Below are positions 43,853 through 55,060 of a DNA stretch of 64,000 nucleotides, one piece after another. Below the pieces are notes generated by a model. It searched no databases. It was not told the DNA's origin and was given only the letters and a program-made list of their open reading frames with translations. Within the stretch, counting starts at the first letter, position 1, and each line of letters begins with the position of its first letter. Source of the stretch: Pseudobdellovibrionaceae bacterium (GTDB lineage: Bacteria; Bdellovibrionota; Bdellovibrionia; Bdellovibrionales; UBA1609); contig JAMLIO010000005.1 in assembly GCA_023954155.1 (NCBI GenBank), positions 1-64,000 of the forward strand, in the 5' to 3' direction. A program made the position numbers and the translations under genes.

Positions 43853-44632
43853 ATGAAAGCTTTATTAACAACAATCGCAGCAGCAGCATGTTTAATGCTA
43901 ACAGCATGTGGAGACTTTAATACTATCGAAAAATCATCAAGTGAGGTTCTAGGTACATTACAACCTTACTTATCTGAAGAGGATCAAGCTACTCTAGATC
44001 AACTAGCAGAAAACTTTGATGCGCCTATTACTATCCGTGAAAATATATTAAATGGAAGTTCTGTTGAAATTGAAATTTTAGGTAATGTAGCTCAGCTTGA
44101 AATTATCAACGATGGTCAAATCGCATTTAGAATTAACGGTCGTGATGTGACTTTTGAAGACTTAGGAAGTAGCGACATCTTAGAAGAGATCATTTTAAAT
44201 AGCTTGATGCACCTTACAGGTAGCTCAAATACAGCCAGTGCCTTATTGCCTGCGCAAAGAGCAGAAGCCTTTTTTGGCGGCCCTGTTTTATCTACTGTAT
44301 TTCGTTTAGTGATCTCTGGTATCTATAACTATGCTATGAGCCAAATCGATCCTGGTTTAGGTCAAGTCCTTGAGCCGATCGTGACTCCTATCGTAGACAA
44401 TATCACTGGTGGAACTACAAACAATGGTGGCAACCAAAACCAAGACAGTGGAAACTGGTTAGGAAACATCCTTGGTACAGTGATTGGTGCGATCACAGGT
44501 AATCTTGGTAACAACAGCAACACGGGTGGCAACACATCTACTCCTAGCCAACCTCAACAGCCTACTCAACCCGCTTGTAACACTTTATTCTGTGGGTTAC
44601 TAAACTTATTTACCGCAGTTGTGCTGAACTAA
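43853..44632 (+). CDS. Hypothetical lipoprotein with low-complexity C-terminus
   Basis: Lipoprotein of 259 aa, signal lipobox MLTAC (Cys about 19). The start ATG 43853 has AGGAGG seven bases upstream; the longer frame begins eight codons earlier. Early residues are an acidic helix-rich part (QPYLSEEDQATLDQLAENFD). The C-terminal third is Asn/Gln/Gly/Thr-rich (about residues 187-240), ending in CNTLFCGLLNLF. No family is recognised. The long AT-rich leader and the good ribosome-binding site suggest a well-expressed envelope protein. Confidence 0.72.
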   Translation: MKALLTTIAAAACLMLTACGDFNTIEKSSSEVLGTLQPYLSEEDQATLDQLAENFDAPITIRENILNGSSVEIEILGNVAQLEIINDGQIAFRINGRDVTFEDLGSSDILEEIILNSLMHLTGSSNTASALLPAQRAEAFFGGPVLSTVFRLVISGIYNYAMSQIDPGLGQVLEPIVTPIVDNITGGTTNNGGNQNQDSGNWLGNILGTVIGAITGNLGNNSNTGGNTSTPSQPQQPTQPACNTLFCGLLNLFTAVVLN

Positions 44633-44667
44633 AATATTATCAACTCTGAAGAACCTATGTAACCTAC

Positions 44668-44696
44668 GCCCTTAAACACTTGTTTAGGGGCTTTTT
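44668..44696 (+). terminator. Rho-independent terminator after the 43853 lipoprotein
   Basis: GCCCTTAAACA (44668-44678) pairs with TGTTTAGGGGC (44681-44691), one G-T pair, two-base loop, then TTTTT (44692-44696). Confidence 0.85.
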
Positions 44697-44735
44697 CTTT
44701 TTGTTTTTTGTTAAGATTCGGGGAATAATATAGAT

Positions 44736-46197
44736 ATGAGCAGCAAAATGATCTTTGACAACATCCATGGCAATATTCAACTCAGCTCCCTTGAGTCTAA
44801 AATCATTCAAAGTCCTTATTACCAAAGACTCAGGTGGATCAAACAACTAGGCTTGGCTTTTTATGTTTTCCCTGGAGCGACTCACACTCGTCACGCTCAC
44901 ACTCTTGGGGTTTTGCATGTGATGGGCCGAGCTCTTAAGAGGCTTAGGAGTAGCTGTTACAGCGAAGATGATTTTTTTGCTGTGGGACCTGTCAGTCATT
45001 CTGAAAAAAAGACAATTTCATCAGACTATGCGGTTAGCGGCTCTTCTGCATGATATAGGAACCTTTCCTTTATCTCACACCACAGAGCTTGCGTACATTC
45101 GTCATTGGAAAAAGCGCAAACAGAATGGGTATAAGGGGATAGACCATAATCATGAAACTTTAGGAAGCCATGTTTTATGTCAAACAGATTTTGATGGGGG
45201 ACTTACTCGAATTTTAAAAGAAGGGGGAGTCGATCCTGTAGAACTTTCCAATATCATCAAAGGTACATCTAAAAACACTTTGGCCAATCAGTTGGTGCAT
45301 TCAGATATTGATGCCGATCGTATGGATTACTTGTTACGGGATGCTTACCACACAGGTGTACGACTTGGTATTTACGACATAGATTTTCTGATTCGCAATA
45401 TGGTGCTGGTCAACCATGGTGGACATACGGTCCTTGCTTTTAAAGAAGAGGCCATGCACGTTGTGGAAAGTTTTTTGGTCAACAGATACTTTTGGTACTC
45501 ACAAATTATCAGTGATGGGACGAACTATAAGTTTGATCTAGTGGCCGCTAAAATTTACGAATACTTTTTAGAAAACGGCTTAGCTCACTCCTTTGAAGAT
45601 CTTATCAATGAAGTTTCACAAAAGCCTATGGAGTATTTCACTTTTAATGACTCCTATTTTATGGCTAAGATCAACGAGTATCTGGCAGGAAGAATCAAAC
45701 ATCCTATGATCAGTGAACTCAGTGTGATGCTCACACAAAGAGTACCGCCCGCGCAGATCAGAATTGCCCCAGTGGTGCCCACACTTGTCAGAGGTAAGGA
45801 AGAGCGTGATAAACTTTTAGAAAACGTCAATAAAGCCTTTCAGTGGCTAGAAGAAATTATGGCCGATGAATTTCCAGAAGACTGGGTGATCACAGACTTA
45901 CCCAACAGAGATGTTTCATTTACTCAATCCAAAAAAGAACTGATCCAAAAATATAAAGATCCATTGTATGGCAGTGAAGGAGTAAAAATCCTAACCCGTT
46001 CTGGCGACCTAGAATTATTAGTAGATCGCGACAGTGCACTGACCTCTTTCCTTGCTGAAGTAAAAAACTTTATCCCAAGAATTTATGTCAGTCCCACGAC
46101 TTACGACAAACTAGAAAAAAAGGGAATCCTAGACAAATTCAAAGAACGCCTTAAAAGCGAACTCAAGTCTCCAACACCCATAAAAGCAGGCCGCTAA
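44736..46197 (+). pseudogene. HD-domain phosphohydrolase (YwfO/dGTPase-like), frameshifted
   Basis: Two frames together encode one HD-domain protein of about 485 aa. The first frame (44736-45053) ends with the family start: IIQSPYYQRLRWIKQLGLAFYVFPGATHTRHAHTLGV. The second (44968-46197) resumes with AALLHDIGTFPLSHTTE and continues to the end (HSDIDADRMDYLLRD). The frames differ by +1, and joining needs one base removed between about 44970 and 45012; runs of seven T (44972-44978) and seven A (45004-45010) lie there. Taking one A out gives an unbroken protein. It may be a pseudogene, a sequencing error or a phase-variable gene. Confidence 0.75.
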
Positions 46198-46217
46198 TCA
46201 CGCGACCCGTCTTTACG

Positions 46218-47108
46218 TTAGAAATATACGTTGGGGTAGTCGTTAGAGATGTGTTTTTTTAGTTCTTCGATGAAGATGCGTACGTTTATGTTTTTTGTAT
46301 TTCTTGTTGGGGTAACAATCCAGATGTCTTTTTTATCCTCGCTGTAACTTTCTAAAACAGGAATCAATTTTCCTTTCTTGATTTCTTCAAAAGTATAAGA
46401 ACCTGGCAGGCGTGCTACGCCTAAGCCCGCTAATGCGGCCTTTTGGATGACTCTAGGGTTATTGCTTTTGAAGTTTCCTTTTACTGGTGTGTGAATGCTT
46501 TTGCCTCGCTTTTTGAAAGTCCAAGCTGTGCGTTCGCCGAGACAGTTGTGATAAATTAAATCTTTGGGTTCATTCAGTGGTGGGGCTGTTTGTAGATAGT
46601 TTTTGGAACACACGACATACTCTACGCGAGAGGCGATTTTTTGTGCGAACAAGGTAGAGTTTTGTAAATGACCAATGCGAATGGCGATATCAAACTTTTC
46701 AGCAATCAAATCTATGACTTGTGAACTAAAATTTAATTCGACTTTGAGTTTGGGGTATTTTTTTGCCATTTCAATGAGAACAGGTGCAATATACTCTTCA
46801 CCAAAAATTCCGGCCAAAGTGACGCGTAGATTACCTTGTGGTGTTTGAGCAATATCTAAAATGTCTTTTTGCGCATCTTCTAAGTGAGCCAGTGCAAGTT
46901 TGCAGCTTTCTAAGTAACGATGTCCTAAGTTTGTAAGGCTTACTTTGCGTGTCGAACGGACAAAAAGATTCAGTCCCAATTCGTATTCAAGCTGAACGAT
47001 CTGTTTGCTGATATAAGATTTTGAAACTTCAAGCTCTTTTGCTGCACGCGAGAAACTTCCTGTCTCTGCGACTTTTACGAACACCATCACACCTTTAAAA
47101 GACTTCAT
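46218..47108 (-). CDS. LysR-family transcription regulator
   Basis: A 296-aa regulator with an N-terminal winged helix (FKGVMVFVKVAETGSFSRAAK, ELEVSKSYISKQI) and a C-terminal substrate-binding domain (ending LIPVLESYSEDKKDIWIV). It is divergent from adhC, so it probably controls the adhC-fghA formaldehyde operon; such regulator-adhC-fghA order is common. The start is ATG 47108, with GGAAACA before it; ATG 47117, three codons upstream, has no ribosome-binding site. Effector and exact target are unknown. Confidence 0.85.
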   Translation of the reverse strand: MKSFKGVMVFVKVAETGSFSRAAKELEVSKSYISKQIVQLEYELGLNLFVRSTRKVSLTNLGHRYLESCKLALAHLEDAQKDILDIAQTPQGNLRVTLAGIFGEEYIAPVLIEMAKKYPKLKVELNFSSQVIDLIAEKFDIAIRIGHLQNSTLFAQKIASRVEYVVCSKNYLQTAPPLNEPKDLIYHNCLGERTAWTFKKRGKSIHTPVKGNFKSNNPRVIQKAALAGLGVARLPGSYTFEEIKKGKLIPVLESYSEDKKDIWIVTPTRNTKNINVRIFIEELKKHISNDYPNVYF

Positions 47109-47183
47109 TGTTTCCATAGAGAAACACTATTATTCCCCGCAAGGCTCTAGTCAAGACTCAGAGGGCTCGATATAATCTGCTAA

Positions 47184-48344
<1,161 letters not shown>

Positions 48345-48359
48345 AGAAGAGGTAAAAGT

Positions 48360-49205
48360 ATGAATCTTACACCTATAAAAACCCATAAGACTTGCGCAGG
48401 ACTGACTCAGTTTTGGGAGCATGAGTCTGTGTCTACCGCGACAAAAATGAAGTTCTCCACTTTTATTCCCAGCGGAGCCGTGAAGGGGTGTGTGATCTGG
48501 TTATCTGGACTGACCTGCACAGAAGAGAACTTCATCACTAAAGCAGGAGCACAAAAGTACCTAGAAGAGCAGGAACTTATGGTGATTTGTCCAGACACCT
48601 CGCCTCGTGGTCTGGATTTACCGCAAGAGCATGAGTCTTATGATTTTGGCTCAGGTGCTGGATTTTATATAGATGCGACTACGATAGGATATAAAGATCA
48701 CTATAAGATGTTTACGTATATAAGTGAGGAACTCCATTCTTTAATCCAAAAGCAGTTTGGTATTGCAGAAAATAAGATTTCGATTATGGGACACTCAATG
48801 GGTGGTCATGGTGCATTAGTGATAGGTCTTAGATACCCTGATAAGTTCCAGTCTATTTCTGCATTTGCTCCGATTGCTAACCCCATTTTTTGTCCATGGG
48901 GACAAAAGGCTTTTTTGGGTTATTTAGGTAACACGGAATCTTTGTGGACAACTTATGATGCCACAGCTTTAGTGCAATCAGGCAAGCGACACCCACAATT
49001 GATTTTGATTGATCAAGGCACCCAAGATGAGTTTTATAAATCTGGACAGTTATTGCCAGAGCATTTTCAAGTGGCCTGCCAAGACCATGATCAACCTGTG
49101 CAACTGCATTTACAAGAGGGATACGATCATAGTTATTATTTTATTTCAACTTTTATAGAATCTCATATTAAGCATCACGCTCAATTTATTAAAAGGTCAA
49201 TTTAG
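48360..49205 (+). CDS. fghA: S-formylglutathione hydrolase
   Basis: Serine hydrolase of 281 aa that releases formate and glutathione from S-formylglutathione. Catalytic Ser in GHSMGGHGAL (about residue 147), Asp in LIDQGTQDEF and His in GYDHSYYF form the triad. The N-terminal CVIWLSGLTCTEENF segment and the MVICPDTSPRGLDLP segment are characteristic. It is the second gene of the adhC operon. Its 3' end overlaps by 17 bases with the convergent gene. Confidence 0.95.
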   Translation: MNLTPIKTHKTCAGLTQFWEHESVSTATKMKFSTFIPSGAVKGCVIWLSGLTCTEENFITKAGAQKYLEEQELMVICPDTSPRGLDLPQEHESYDFGSGAGFYIDATTIGYKDHYKMFTYISEELHSLIQKQFGIAENKISIMGHSMGGHGALVIGLRYPDKFQSISAFAPIANPIFCPWGQKAFLGYLGNTESLWTTYDATALVQSGKRHPQLILIDQGTQDEFYKSGQLLPEHFQVACQDHDQPVQLHLQEGYDHSYYFISTFIESHIKHHAQFIKRSI

Positions 49206-50109
49206 AGATATCCACTAAGGCTTCAGAGGTAAGTTGACCCGCAAATAACTTATAGGCGCTTGACAAAGCTTCGTGTAAAAGTGGGGTCTTTTTGACGTAG
49301 CCTTCAAGGTCAGTGATATTTTTAATTTTAGAAATTTCGGGCTCAAGGCGGATCAGTCGGTCAATAAGAACCTGATGTTCTGCGGGAAGAGGCAGTCCCA
49401 CTTCTTGTTTATAAACCTTGGTGAAGTTAATAATGGTGAGCATGTTGTTGACCAGAGATTCAACGATTGAGTCTTTGGTGCTGGGGCCTAAAGAACGTCC
49501 CATGTGAATCATCTCGACAAACATCATCACATTAAACTGATTGCCCATCTCATGGCGAAAGTCTTTGGCAGACACATAATCTAAAATATGCTGCGAACGA
49601 TTGGGGTCAAAGACTTCTATTTTGGTTGCAGTTGTGATCTCAAAAATTGGATTTTGATTTAAAATTTCGACAGCATTTCTTACGCTCGATGAGTTGATCA
49701 GATGCGGGAAATAGTTGTTTTGCAGATTGGCGTTCATGCCTGCAACTTCGTTCATCTCTAAGACTCTTACTTTTTGAGGAGTCAGTTGTAGATGAAGCTC
49801 TCCAGCCCATAACACTTCACGGACTTCAGCGTTTTGCTGAGACACCTTATTTTCAATTTGCTCCAAAAGGACTCGATGTCCTGAGGCGATGATGGGACCG
49901 AGAAGGGTGTGGGTAAGACCATGAGAGTCTTTTACTGCTAAACCAATAAATTTAGACGTAGCTTTGCCTGTAAAATAACTATTAAAGGATTCATTGTTGG
50001 ATCTAAAAAGTAGAGTTTGTGGCGTAGAGGATAGAAATTGGACGCACTGCTTAGCGTGTATTGAAACAGAAATCTGACAAATAAGAAAGAAGAGTATAAG
50101 CAATTTCAA
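49189..50109 (-). CDS. Secreted hypothetical protein
   Basis: A 306-aa exported protein with a signal peptide ending IHA-K. The chain is mixed alpha/beta with a long helical C-terminal half (about 200-300). I do not recognise a family. It converges with fghA and overlaps its 3' end by 17 bases, so the C-terminus of both genes shares DNA. GGGAAATCAC precedes the ATG. Confidence 0.65.
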   Translation of the reverse strand: MKLLILFFLICQISVSIHAKQCVQFLSSTPQTLLFRSNNESFNSYFTGKATSKFIGLAVKDSHGLTHTLLGPIIASGHRVLLEQIENKVSQQNAEVREVLWAGELHLQLTPQKVRVLEMNEVAGMNANLQNNYFPHLINSSSVRNAVEILNQNPIFEITTATKIEVFDPNRSQHILDYVSAKDFRHEMGNQFNVMMFVEMIHMGRSLGPSTKDSIVESLVNNMLTIINFTKVYKQEVGLPLPAEHQVLIDRLIRLEPEISKIKNITDLEGYVKKTPLLHEALSSAYKLFAGQLTSEALVDISKLTF

Positions 50110-50568
50110 TGTGATTTCCCTTTTTTATTTTGTATAAAAAAAACCTTTTTTAACAAAAATGAGCCCCGTTACACCTTAACACAATCTTAAAACTAAGATT
50201 CAAACTGAATTTAAATCGTTTTAAGCTAAAGTAAGTGTCAAAAAAATTGACACCCACCAAAGTATAAAAAAGAAATGCAACGACTGTGCCTTATTTGGTG
50301 ATTTTATATTATAGACGGTTTGCTGGAATATATTTATGCGCAGTCAGATAATAATATAAAAATATTTATATTTGTATTTATACATATAACAAATATAGTT
50401 TGTTCATATTTTGTTAGGTTTGTTCCCTGACAATTTTCTAACTTTACTTATAGCTTTTTACTGCAATTATAGGGCTGTACTTGAGCCGTACTTTGATCCT
50501 GAATCATGACAAGAAATTGTTAGGAAATAGAAAAAACGAAGCTCAGTAAAAATAAAGGGAGAGAATAT
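50110..50568. other. AT-rich intergenic region before the TonB locus
   Basis: 459 bases without a gene. It is very A/T-rich (50290-50420 especially) and holds a 7-bp inverted repeat, GTGTCAA/TTGACAC, at 50235-50253 with a run of A between. It should contain the promoter of the nine-gene TonB locus. A GGGAGAG at about 50559-50565 is the ribosome-binding site for the gene at 50569. No RNA gene or ORF is seen. Confidence 0.5.
50235..50253. promoter_or_regulatory. 7-bp inverted repeat in the TonB locus leader
   Basis: GTGTCAA (50235-50241) pairs with TTGACAC (50247-50253). It is compatible with an operator. No T-run follows. Function is inferred only. Confidence 0.35.
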
Positions 50569-51954
50569 ATGAGAAAGTATTTTTTTAGTGTACTATTGTT
50601 TGCGTTATCTGCAGTCCAAGCCTATGCTGCTTGCCCATCAGGAACAACTATCGGTAGTGGTAAAATTGATAGAAAAGAGATCTGTGTCATCGAAGGCAAT
50701 TATGCCAATCATAATCTAGTACTTACGCCAGATTATGCGTGGGTATTAAAAGGTGATGTAAGATTTGGTACGGGTGCGGTTAGACAAAATAATACGGATA
50801 AGGTTGCGGCTACCTTAACACTTGAAGCGGGTACGGTGGTTTATGGAAGCCCGCAGTCTTTTATTACAATCACCCGTGATGCACAAATTTTTGTTAAAGG
50901 TACCGCTGCTCAACCAGTAGTATTTACTGCCTTAGATCAAGTTAATCCTACACCAGGTTACTGGGGTGGTGTGGTTATCACTGGAAACGCTCGTATTAAC
51001 AATTGCAAGACGACTAGTACTCTAGGTTTTTGTGAAGGATTTATTGAGGGTGTGGCTTCTGAAATTGCGCCAAGGTATGGTGGTCCAAATGATCAAGATA
51101 GTTCGGGTTCAATTGAGTATTTAAGGGTAGAATATGCGGGATATACTTTTGGAACTGATAGCGAACTTAATGCTATTACATTTTACGCAGTAGGTAACCA
51201 AACTAAAGTTGAATATATTCAAGCTTATAAAGGTGCGGATGACGGTGTTGAGTTATTTGGTGGAACTGTAAATCTTAGATATGTTGTTTCTACTGATAAT
51301 GATGACGATGGTTTTGATTGGGATCAAGGCTGGAGTGGTGCTGCGCAATTTATTTATATTACTTTAGAGAATGCTAGTGAAAAAGATCCAAATGGAATAG
51401 AAGCAGACAATTTTAAAGATAATCATTCTGTAACGCCAAGATCAAACCCCACTTTGAGTAACATTACTATTATTGGAAAAGGGAAAAATCCTAAGCTTTT
51501 TAATGGGATCATGCTTAGACATGGTACTGGTGGTAGAATTTATAATACACTTGTCGCTGGTAACTTCCAAAATTGCTTAAACATTGATAGCGATGAGACA
51601 TTCAGAAACGGCGGAGAAATTGTAAACGGACAAGTTCAGCAAACTGGCCTTGTTATGGAAAATATAATTTTACAGTGCAATCAAAATCAAATCGCTCAAG
51701 ACTCTAAAGACCTTTGGTCTGTTGAAGAGTGGTTTTATGCATCTGTTGAGCAAAATAACTACGTTAAGTCTCCTACAGAAAATTTGCTTGATGCGGATGG
51801 TGTAACGCCTTTAGCGCAAGGTCCAGCTCTTAAAACAGGATATTTACCTCCAGAAGATATATTCCCAGGTGGATTCGAGTTTATTCCTGTAGATTACGTA
51901 GGAGCGTTTGGAAGCAGTTTACAAAAATGGACTGATGGTTGGACATTAGAATAA
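50569..51954 (+). CDS. Secreted beta-helix-like cell-surface protein
   Basis: Exported 461-aa protein with signal peptide ending AYA-A. It matches a widespread family of surface or periplasmic proteins rich in repeated beta turns, with YWGGVVITGNARIN, then YGGPNDQDSSGSIEYLRVEYAG, DDGVELFGGTVNLRYVVS and DDDGFDWDQGWSGAAQFI. The acidic loops (DDDGFDWD) could bind calcium. In other bacteria this family often neighbours TonB-dependent receptors, and here it lies ten bases before one. So it is probably a substrate-capture or partner protein. No lipobox. Confidence 0.78.
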   Translation: MRKYFFSVLLFALSAVQAYAACPSGTTIGSGKIDRKEICVIEGNYANHNLVLTPDYAWVLKGDVRFGTGAVRQNNTDKVAATLTLEAGTVVYGSPQSFITITRDAQIFVKGTAAQPVVFTALDQVNPTPGYWGGVVITGNARINNCKTTSTLGFCEGFIEGVASEIAPRYGGPNDQDSSGSIEYLRVEYAGYTFGTDSELNAITFYAVGNQTKVEYIQAYKGADDGVELFGGTVNLRYVVSTDNDDDGFDWDQGWSGAAQFIYITLENASEKDPNGIEADNFKDNHSVTPRSNPTLSNITIIGKGKNPKLFNGIMLRHGTGGRIYNTLVAGNFQNCLNIDSDETFRNGGEIVNGQVQQTGLVMENIILQCNQNQIAQDSKDLWSVEEWFYASVEQNNYVKSPTENLLDADGVTPLAQGPALKTGYLPPEDIFPGGFEFIPVDYVGAFGSSLQKWTDGWTLE

Positions 51955-51964
51955 ATCATAGAAT

Positions 51965-54900
51965 ATGAAAGTTTACACAAAACTAATTATTAAATTAGCT
52001 GTATGGGTAGGTCTTGTGGCCTACTCATACATTTGTTTTGCCAATGTCCAGACTGAATTGAAAGGACAAGTACTGATTTTTGTTTTCAGAGACGGAATGC
52101 CTGCTTCGGACGTTAAGGTTCAAACACCAATAGGATTGGTTAAAACAACGTCGGAAGGATTCATTTCAGTTGCCCTATCTGCACAAAAAAACCAAAAATT
52201 TACTATTTTGGAAAATAAACAAAAATTTAATGTTAATGTCCTAAACAATAAAGAGACACAGGTCGTTGTTCATTTGGGTAATAATTTTAGTGTTGAAATA
52301 AAAGAACCTCACGTGTTTGTAAAAAAAAGGTATGCAGACAAAAGCCTTAACACACAGATTTTGAGATTAAAGATCCAATCGACAACGGGACAGCCAATTG
52401 CAAAAGCAAAAGTATTGTTAAGTGAAAAGGAGGAGATGCTTCAAACTGATCAAAAAGGTCAGTTAGAGATCGTACTTTCTGAAGGTTTCTATAATGTGAG
52501 CATTTTTCATGATGATTATCAGGCTTTAAATCTTTATGATGTTGAGTTAGCAAACCACACTAAGTCATTAAACCTCGAATTAAAATCAACTAAAAATCTT
52601 CTTGAAGATATGATCGTGTTAGCTCCTAAAATGAAAGAGAATTTTTCTTCTTTGGTAGAGGTTCGAAAAAAAAGCTCTGCAGTAACAGATGTTTTGGGTG
52701 CGGAACAGATGCGTAGAGCTGGAGATAGTGACGCAGCATCCTCATTAAGACGTGTGACAGGGCTTACATTAGTTGGAGGTAAGTACGTATATGTTAGGGG
52801 GCTGGGTGAGCGCTATTCTGGTGTACAAATGAATGCTTTTTCACTGCCAAGTCCAGAGCCATCTCGTAGAGTAGTTCCCTTAGATCTGTTTCCAACCGCT
52901 ATTATGGAAAGTATTATAGTTCAAAAAAGTTATACTCCAGATCTTCCAGCAGAATTTGGTGGTGGCATCATTCAGCTACAAACAAAAAGTACACCAGAAA
53001 AATTTTACTTTAGGGCCTCGGTATCGGCTGCCAATGAAAATCTTGGAGTGGGTCCAAGTTATCAAGGGGGGAGTTTAGACTGGTTGGGGATGGATGATGG
53101 AACTAGAAAGATGCCCTCGATTCTGCAAAACGCTGTAAACCAAGGACGGGCACTGGAGATCAATACAGTTGGCTTTGATGGTGGAGTGAGTGAAGAAGAA
53201 CTTGTGCAGATGAGCCAAAGCATGTCAAATAACTATGAGTTAAAGCAACAACAAGCTCAGTCGCTGCCTGGGATCTCGATATCTACTGGAAATGGTTGGA
53301 GAGTTGAGAGTGAAAGTTTTGGTAAACTAAAGTTAGGTACTTCTCTGAGTGCTTTGTACGGTCAATCTACTGATCAAGTGGAAAGAACATCAAAGTCCTT
53401 GGTAGTAGGACAAGGAAATCATTTAGTTGAAGATCATCGTAAGATTTCTGATTATACGGAAATTGAAACACGACTAGCTGGTAGTTTAGGATTACATGCT
53501 GAAACTAAAAATCATAAATTCGAGATTAGTTCGTTTATGTTAAGAAATACGACTCATCTGGCTCAGGATAGTCGTACAGATTTTGTAAGCGGAAATCCTA
53601 CAGATTCAATCGTAATGGATTTTGTTGAAAGAGAACTTTGGACAAGACATCTAAAAGGGGAACATCACATTGCCAATGTCTGGAATGAGTCATTGACATT
53701 AGATTGGCGTTGGGGATTTGCGGATGCTACAAGAGACAGTAAAGATCGCAGAGAAGTTGCTTACGATGTTTCAGGTGTTGATAGAATCTTATTGAATGAT
53801 TCTGCTAGAAGGTCTTTTGCCACGCTACTTGATAGAAGCGAAGAAAGAGCTATTAATTTTACACTACCGATAAACTTTTCTAATAAAAAAGACTTTGCCA
53901 AGATTAAATTTGGGGCACTTTCTTTAGATCGAAGAAGAGACTCTGATATGAACAGATTTATGTTCATCAATAAAGGTTCAGTGACAGGGTATAATTCAGC
54001 CGAGCTTGCTTATAGTCCTGAAAATATGGGAACAAATGGTTTTTTGTTGAATAATATTTCTGCAAACTCGACTCAGGCAGATAACTATTTGGGTGAGCAG
54101 ACCATAAATGCTCAATACGCCATGATTGATCTGTCACCTTTTGATAAGTGGTCATTCCAATTGGGCATGAGACATGAAGTGTCCAAACAGAAGGTACGCA
54201 CATTTAATTATACAAATCCAAAAGTGGACTCTTCAAATTCGATCATTACTATGAGAGATTTTTTGCCTGCTTATGGAGTAGTGTGGAAACCTACTGAAAA
54301 AATTAGAACCAGATTAACATATAGTGAAACTTTGGCTCGACCAGATTTTCGTGAAATGTCTCCAGTGGGTTTTACTGATGATGAAACTGGATACATAGTT
54401 TCTGGAAATCCAAACTTAAAAGGTACAGTCATTAAAAATGTGGACCATAGATGGGAGTATTACTTTACGGCAGATGAATACGCATCAGTGGGTGTCTTTT
54501 ATAAGCATTTTGAAAACCCTATTGAAGCGGTTTTTTTATCTGGGCCTAATCGAATACAAAGTTTTCAAAACGCATTAGCAGCAAATAACTATGGTATTGA
54601 ATTTGAAGGACGTATAGGTGGTAGACATCTTTTAAGATCACTCAGACGACTAACTTTACTGACAAATGTGAGTTTTATTGAATCAGAAATTGAAATGAGT
54701 CAGGGAAATATAAGTACACAAAGCAGTGATTCCAGGCCTTTGCAGGGACAATCTCCATTTGTGTTCAACATGCAACTGCAATACGATCGTCCTCTCTGGG
54801 GATTTTCTGCAACTCTTTTATATAATATTATTGGTAAAAGAATAACTGAAGTCGGTGTTAATGGAATTCCTGATACCTATGAACAGTCAGCAGGACAGCT

Positions 54901-55060
54901 TGATTTTGTAGCCTCCAAAAAAATTCTTGATAATTGGACATTAAGTATTAGAGCGCGAAATCTTTTAGATCCTAATGTGGTTGCAACTCAAAATGATGAA
55001 ATAGTGCGTTCTTTAAAACGAGGAAGAGATTTTGCACTTACAGTTGGAGGTGTATTTTGA
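51965..55060 (+). CDS. TonB-dependent receptor with N-terminal carboxypeptidase-regulatory-like domains
   Basis: Outer-membrane receptor of 1031 aa. After the signal peptide there are two small beta domains: about 32-105, and about 128-205, the latter with IAKAKVLLSEKEEMLQTDQ and GFYNVSIFHDDYQALNL, typical of CarboxypepD_reg-like domains. The plug (about 235-350) has VLGAEQMRRAGDSDAASSL, then YVRGLGERYSGVQMN, and SYTPDLPAEFGGGIIQL. The barrel runs to the C-terminal RDFALTVGGVF with a final Phe. Substrate is unknown. It is the central gene of the locus. Start is ATG 51965 with only a weak ribosome-binding site. Confidence 0.92.
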   Translation: MKVYTKLIIKLAVWVGLVAYSYICFANVQTELKGQVLIFVFRDGMPASDVKVQTPIGLVKTTSEGFISVALSAQKNQKFTILENKQKFNVNVLNNKETQVVVHLGNNFSVEIKEPHVFVKKRYADKSLNTQILRLKIQSTTGQPIAKAKVLLSEKEEMLQTDQKGQLEIVLSEGFYNVSIFHDDYQALNLYDVELANHTKSLNLELKSTKNLLEDMIVLAPKMKENFSSLVEVRKKSSAVTDVLGAEQMRRAGDSDAASSLRRVTGLTLVGGKYVYVRGLGERYSGVQMNAFSLPSPEPSRRVVPLDLFPTAIMESIIVQKSYTPDLPAEFGGGIIQLQTKSTPEKFYFRASVSAANENLGVGPSYQGGSLDWLGMDDGTRKMPSILQNAVNQGRALEINTVGFDGGVSEEELVQMSQSMSNNYELKQQQAQSLPGISISTGNGWRVESESFGKLKLGTSLSALYGQSTDQVERTSKSLVVGQGNHLVEDHRKISDYTEIETRLAGSLGLHAETKNHKFEISSFMLRNTTHLAQDSRTDFVSGNPTDSIVMDFVERELWTRHLKGEHHIANVWNESLTLDWRWGFADATRDSKDRREVAYDVSGVDRILLNDSARRSFATLLDRSEERAINFTLPINFSNKKDFAKIKFGALSLDRRRDSDMNRFMFINKGSVTGYNSAELAYSPENMGTNGFLLNNISANSTQADNYLGEQTINAQYAMIDLSPFDKWSFQLGMRHEVSKQKVRTFNYTNPKVDSSNSIITMRDFLPAYGVVWKPTEKIRTRLTYSETLARPDFREMSPVGFTDDETGYIVSGNPNLKGTVIKNVDHRWEYYFTADEYASVGVFYKHFENPIEAVFLSGPNRIQSFQNALAANNYGIEFEGRIGGRHLLRSLRRLTLLTNVSFIESEIEMSQGNISTQSSDSRPLQGQSPFVFNMQLQYDRPLWGFSATLLYNIIGKRITEVGVNGIPDTYEQSAGQLDFVASKKILDNWTLSIRARNLLDPNVVATQNDEIVRSLKRGRDFALTVGGVF

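Noticed and set aside
45003-45012. A-AAA-AAG slippery heptamer in the HD-domain gene as a programmed -1 frameshift
   Set aside because: The heptamer is in the right register, but a -1 shift leads to the wrong frame; joining needs +1. So programmed slippage of this type does not explain the gene.
50290-50420. Very A/T-rich stretch as an origin of replication
   Set aside because: No DnaA boxes, no dnaA/dnaN neighbours and no iterons seen; more likely a promoter region.
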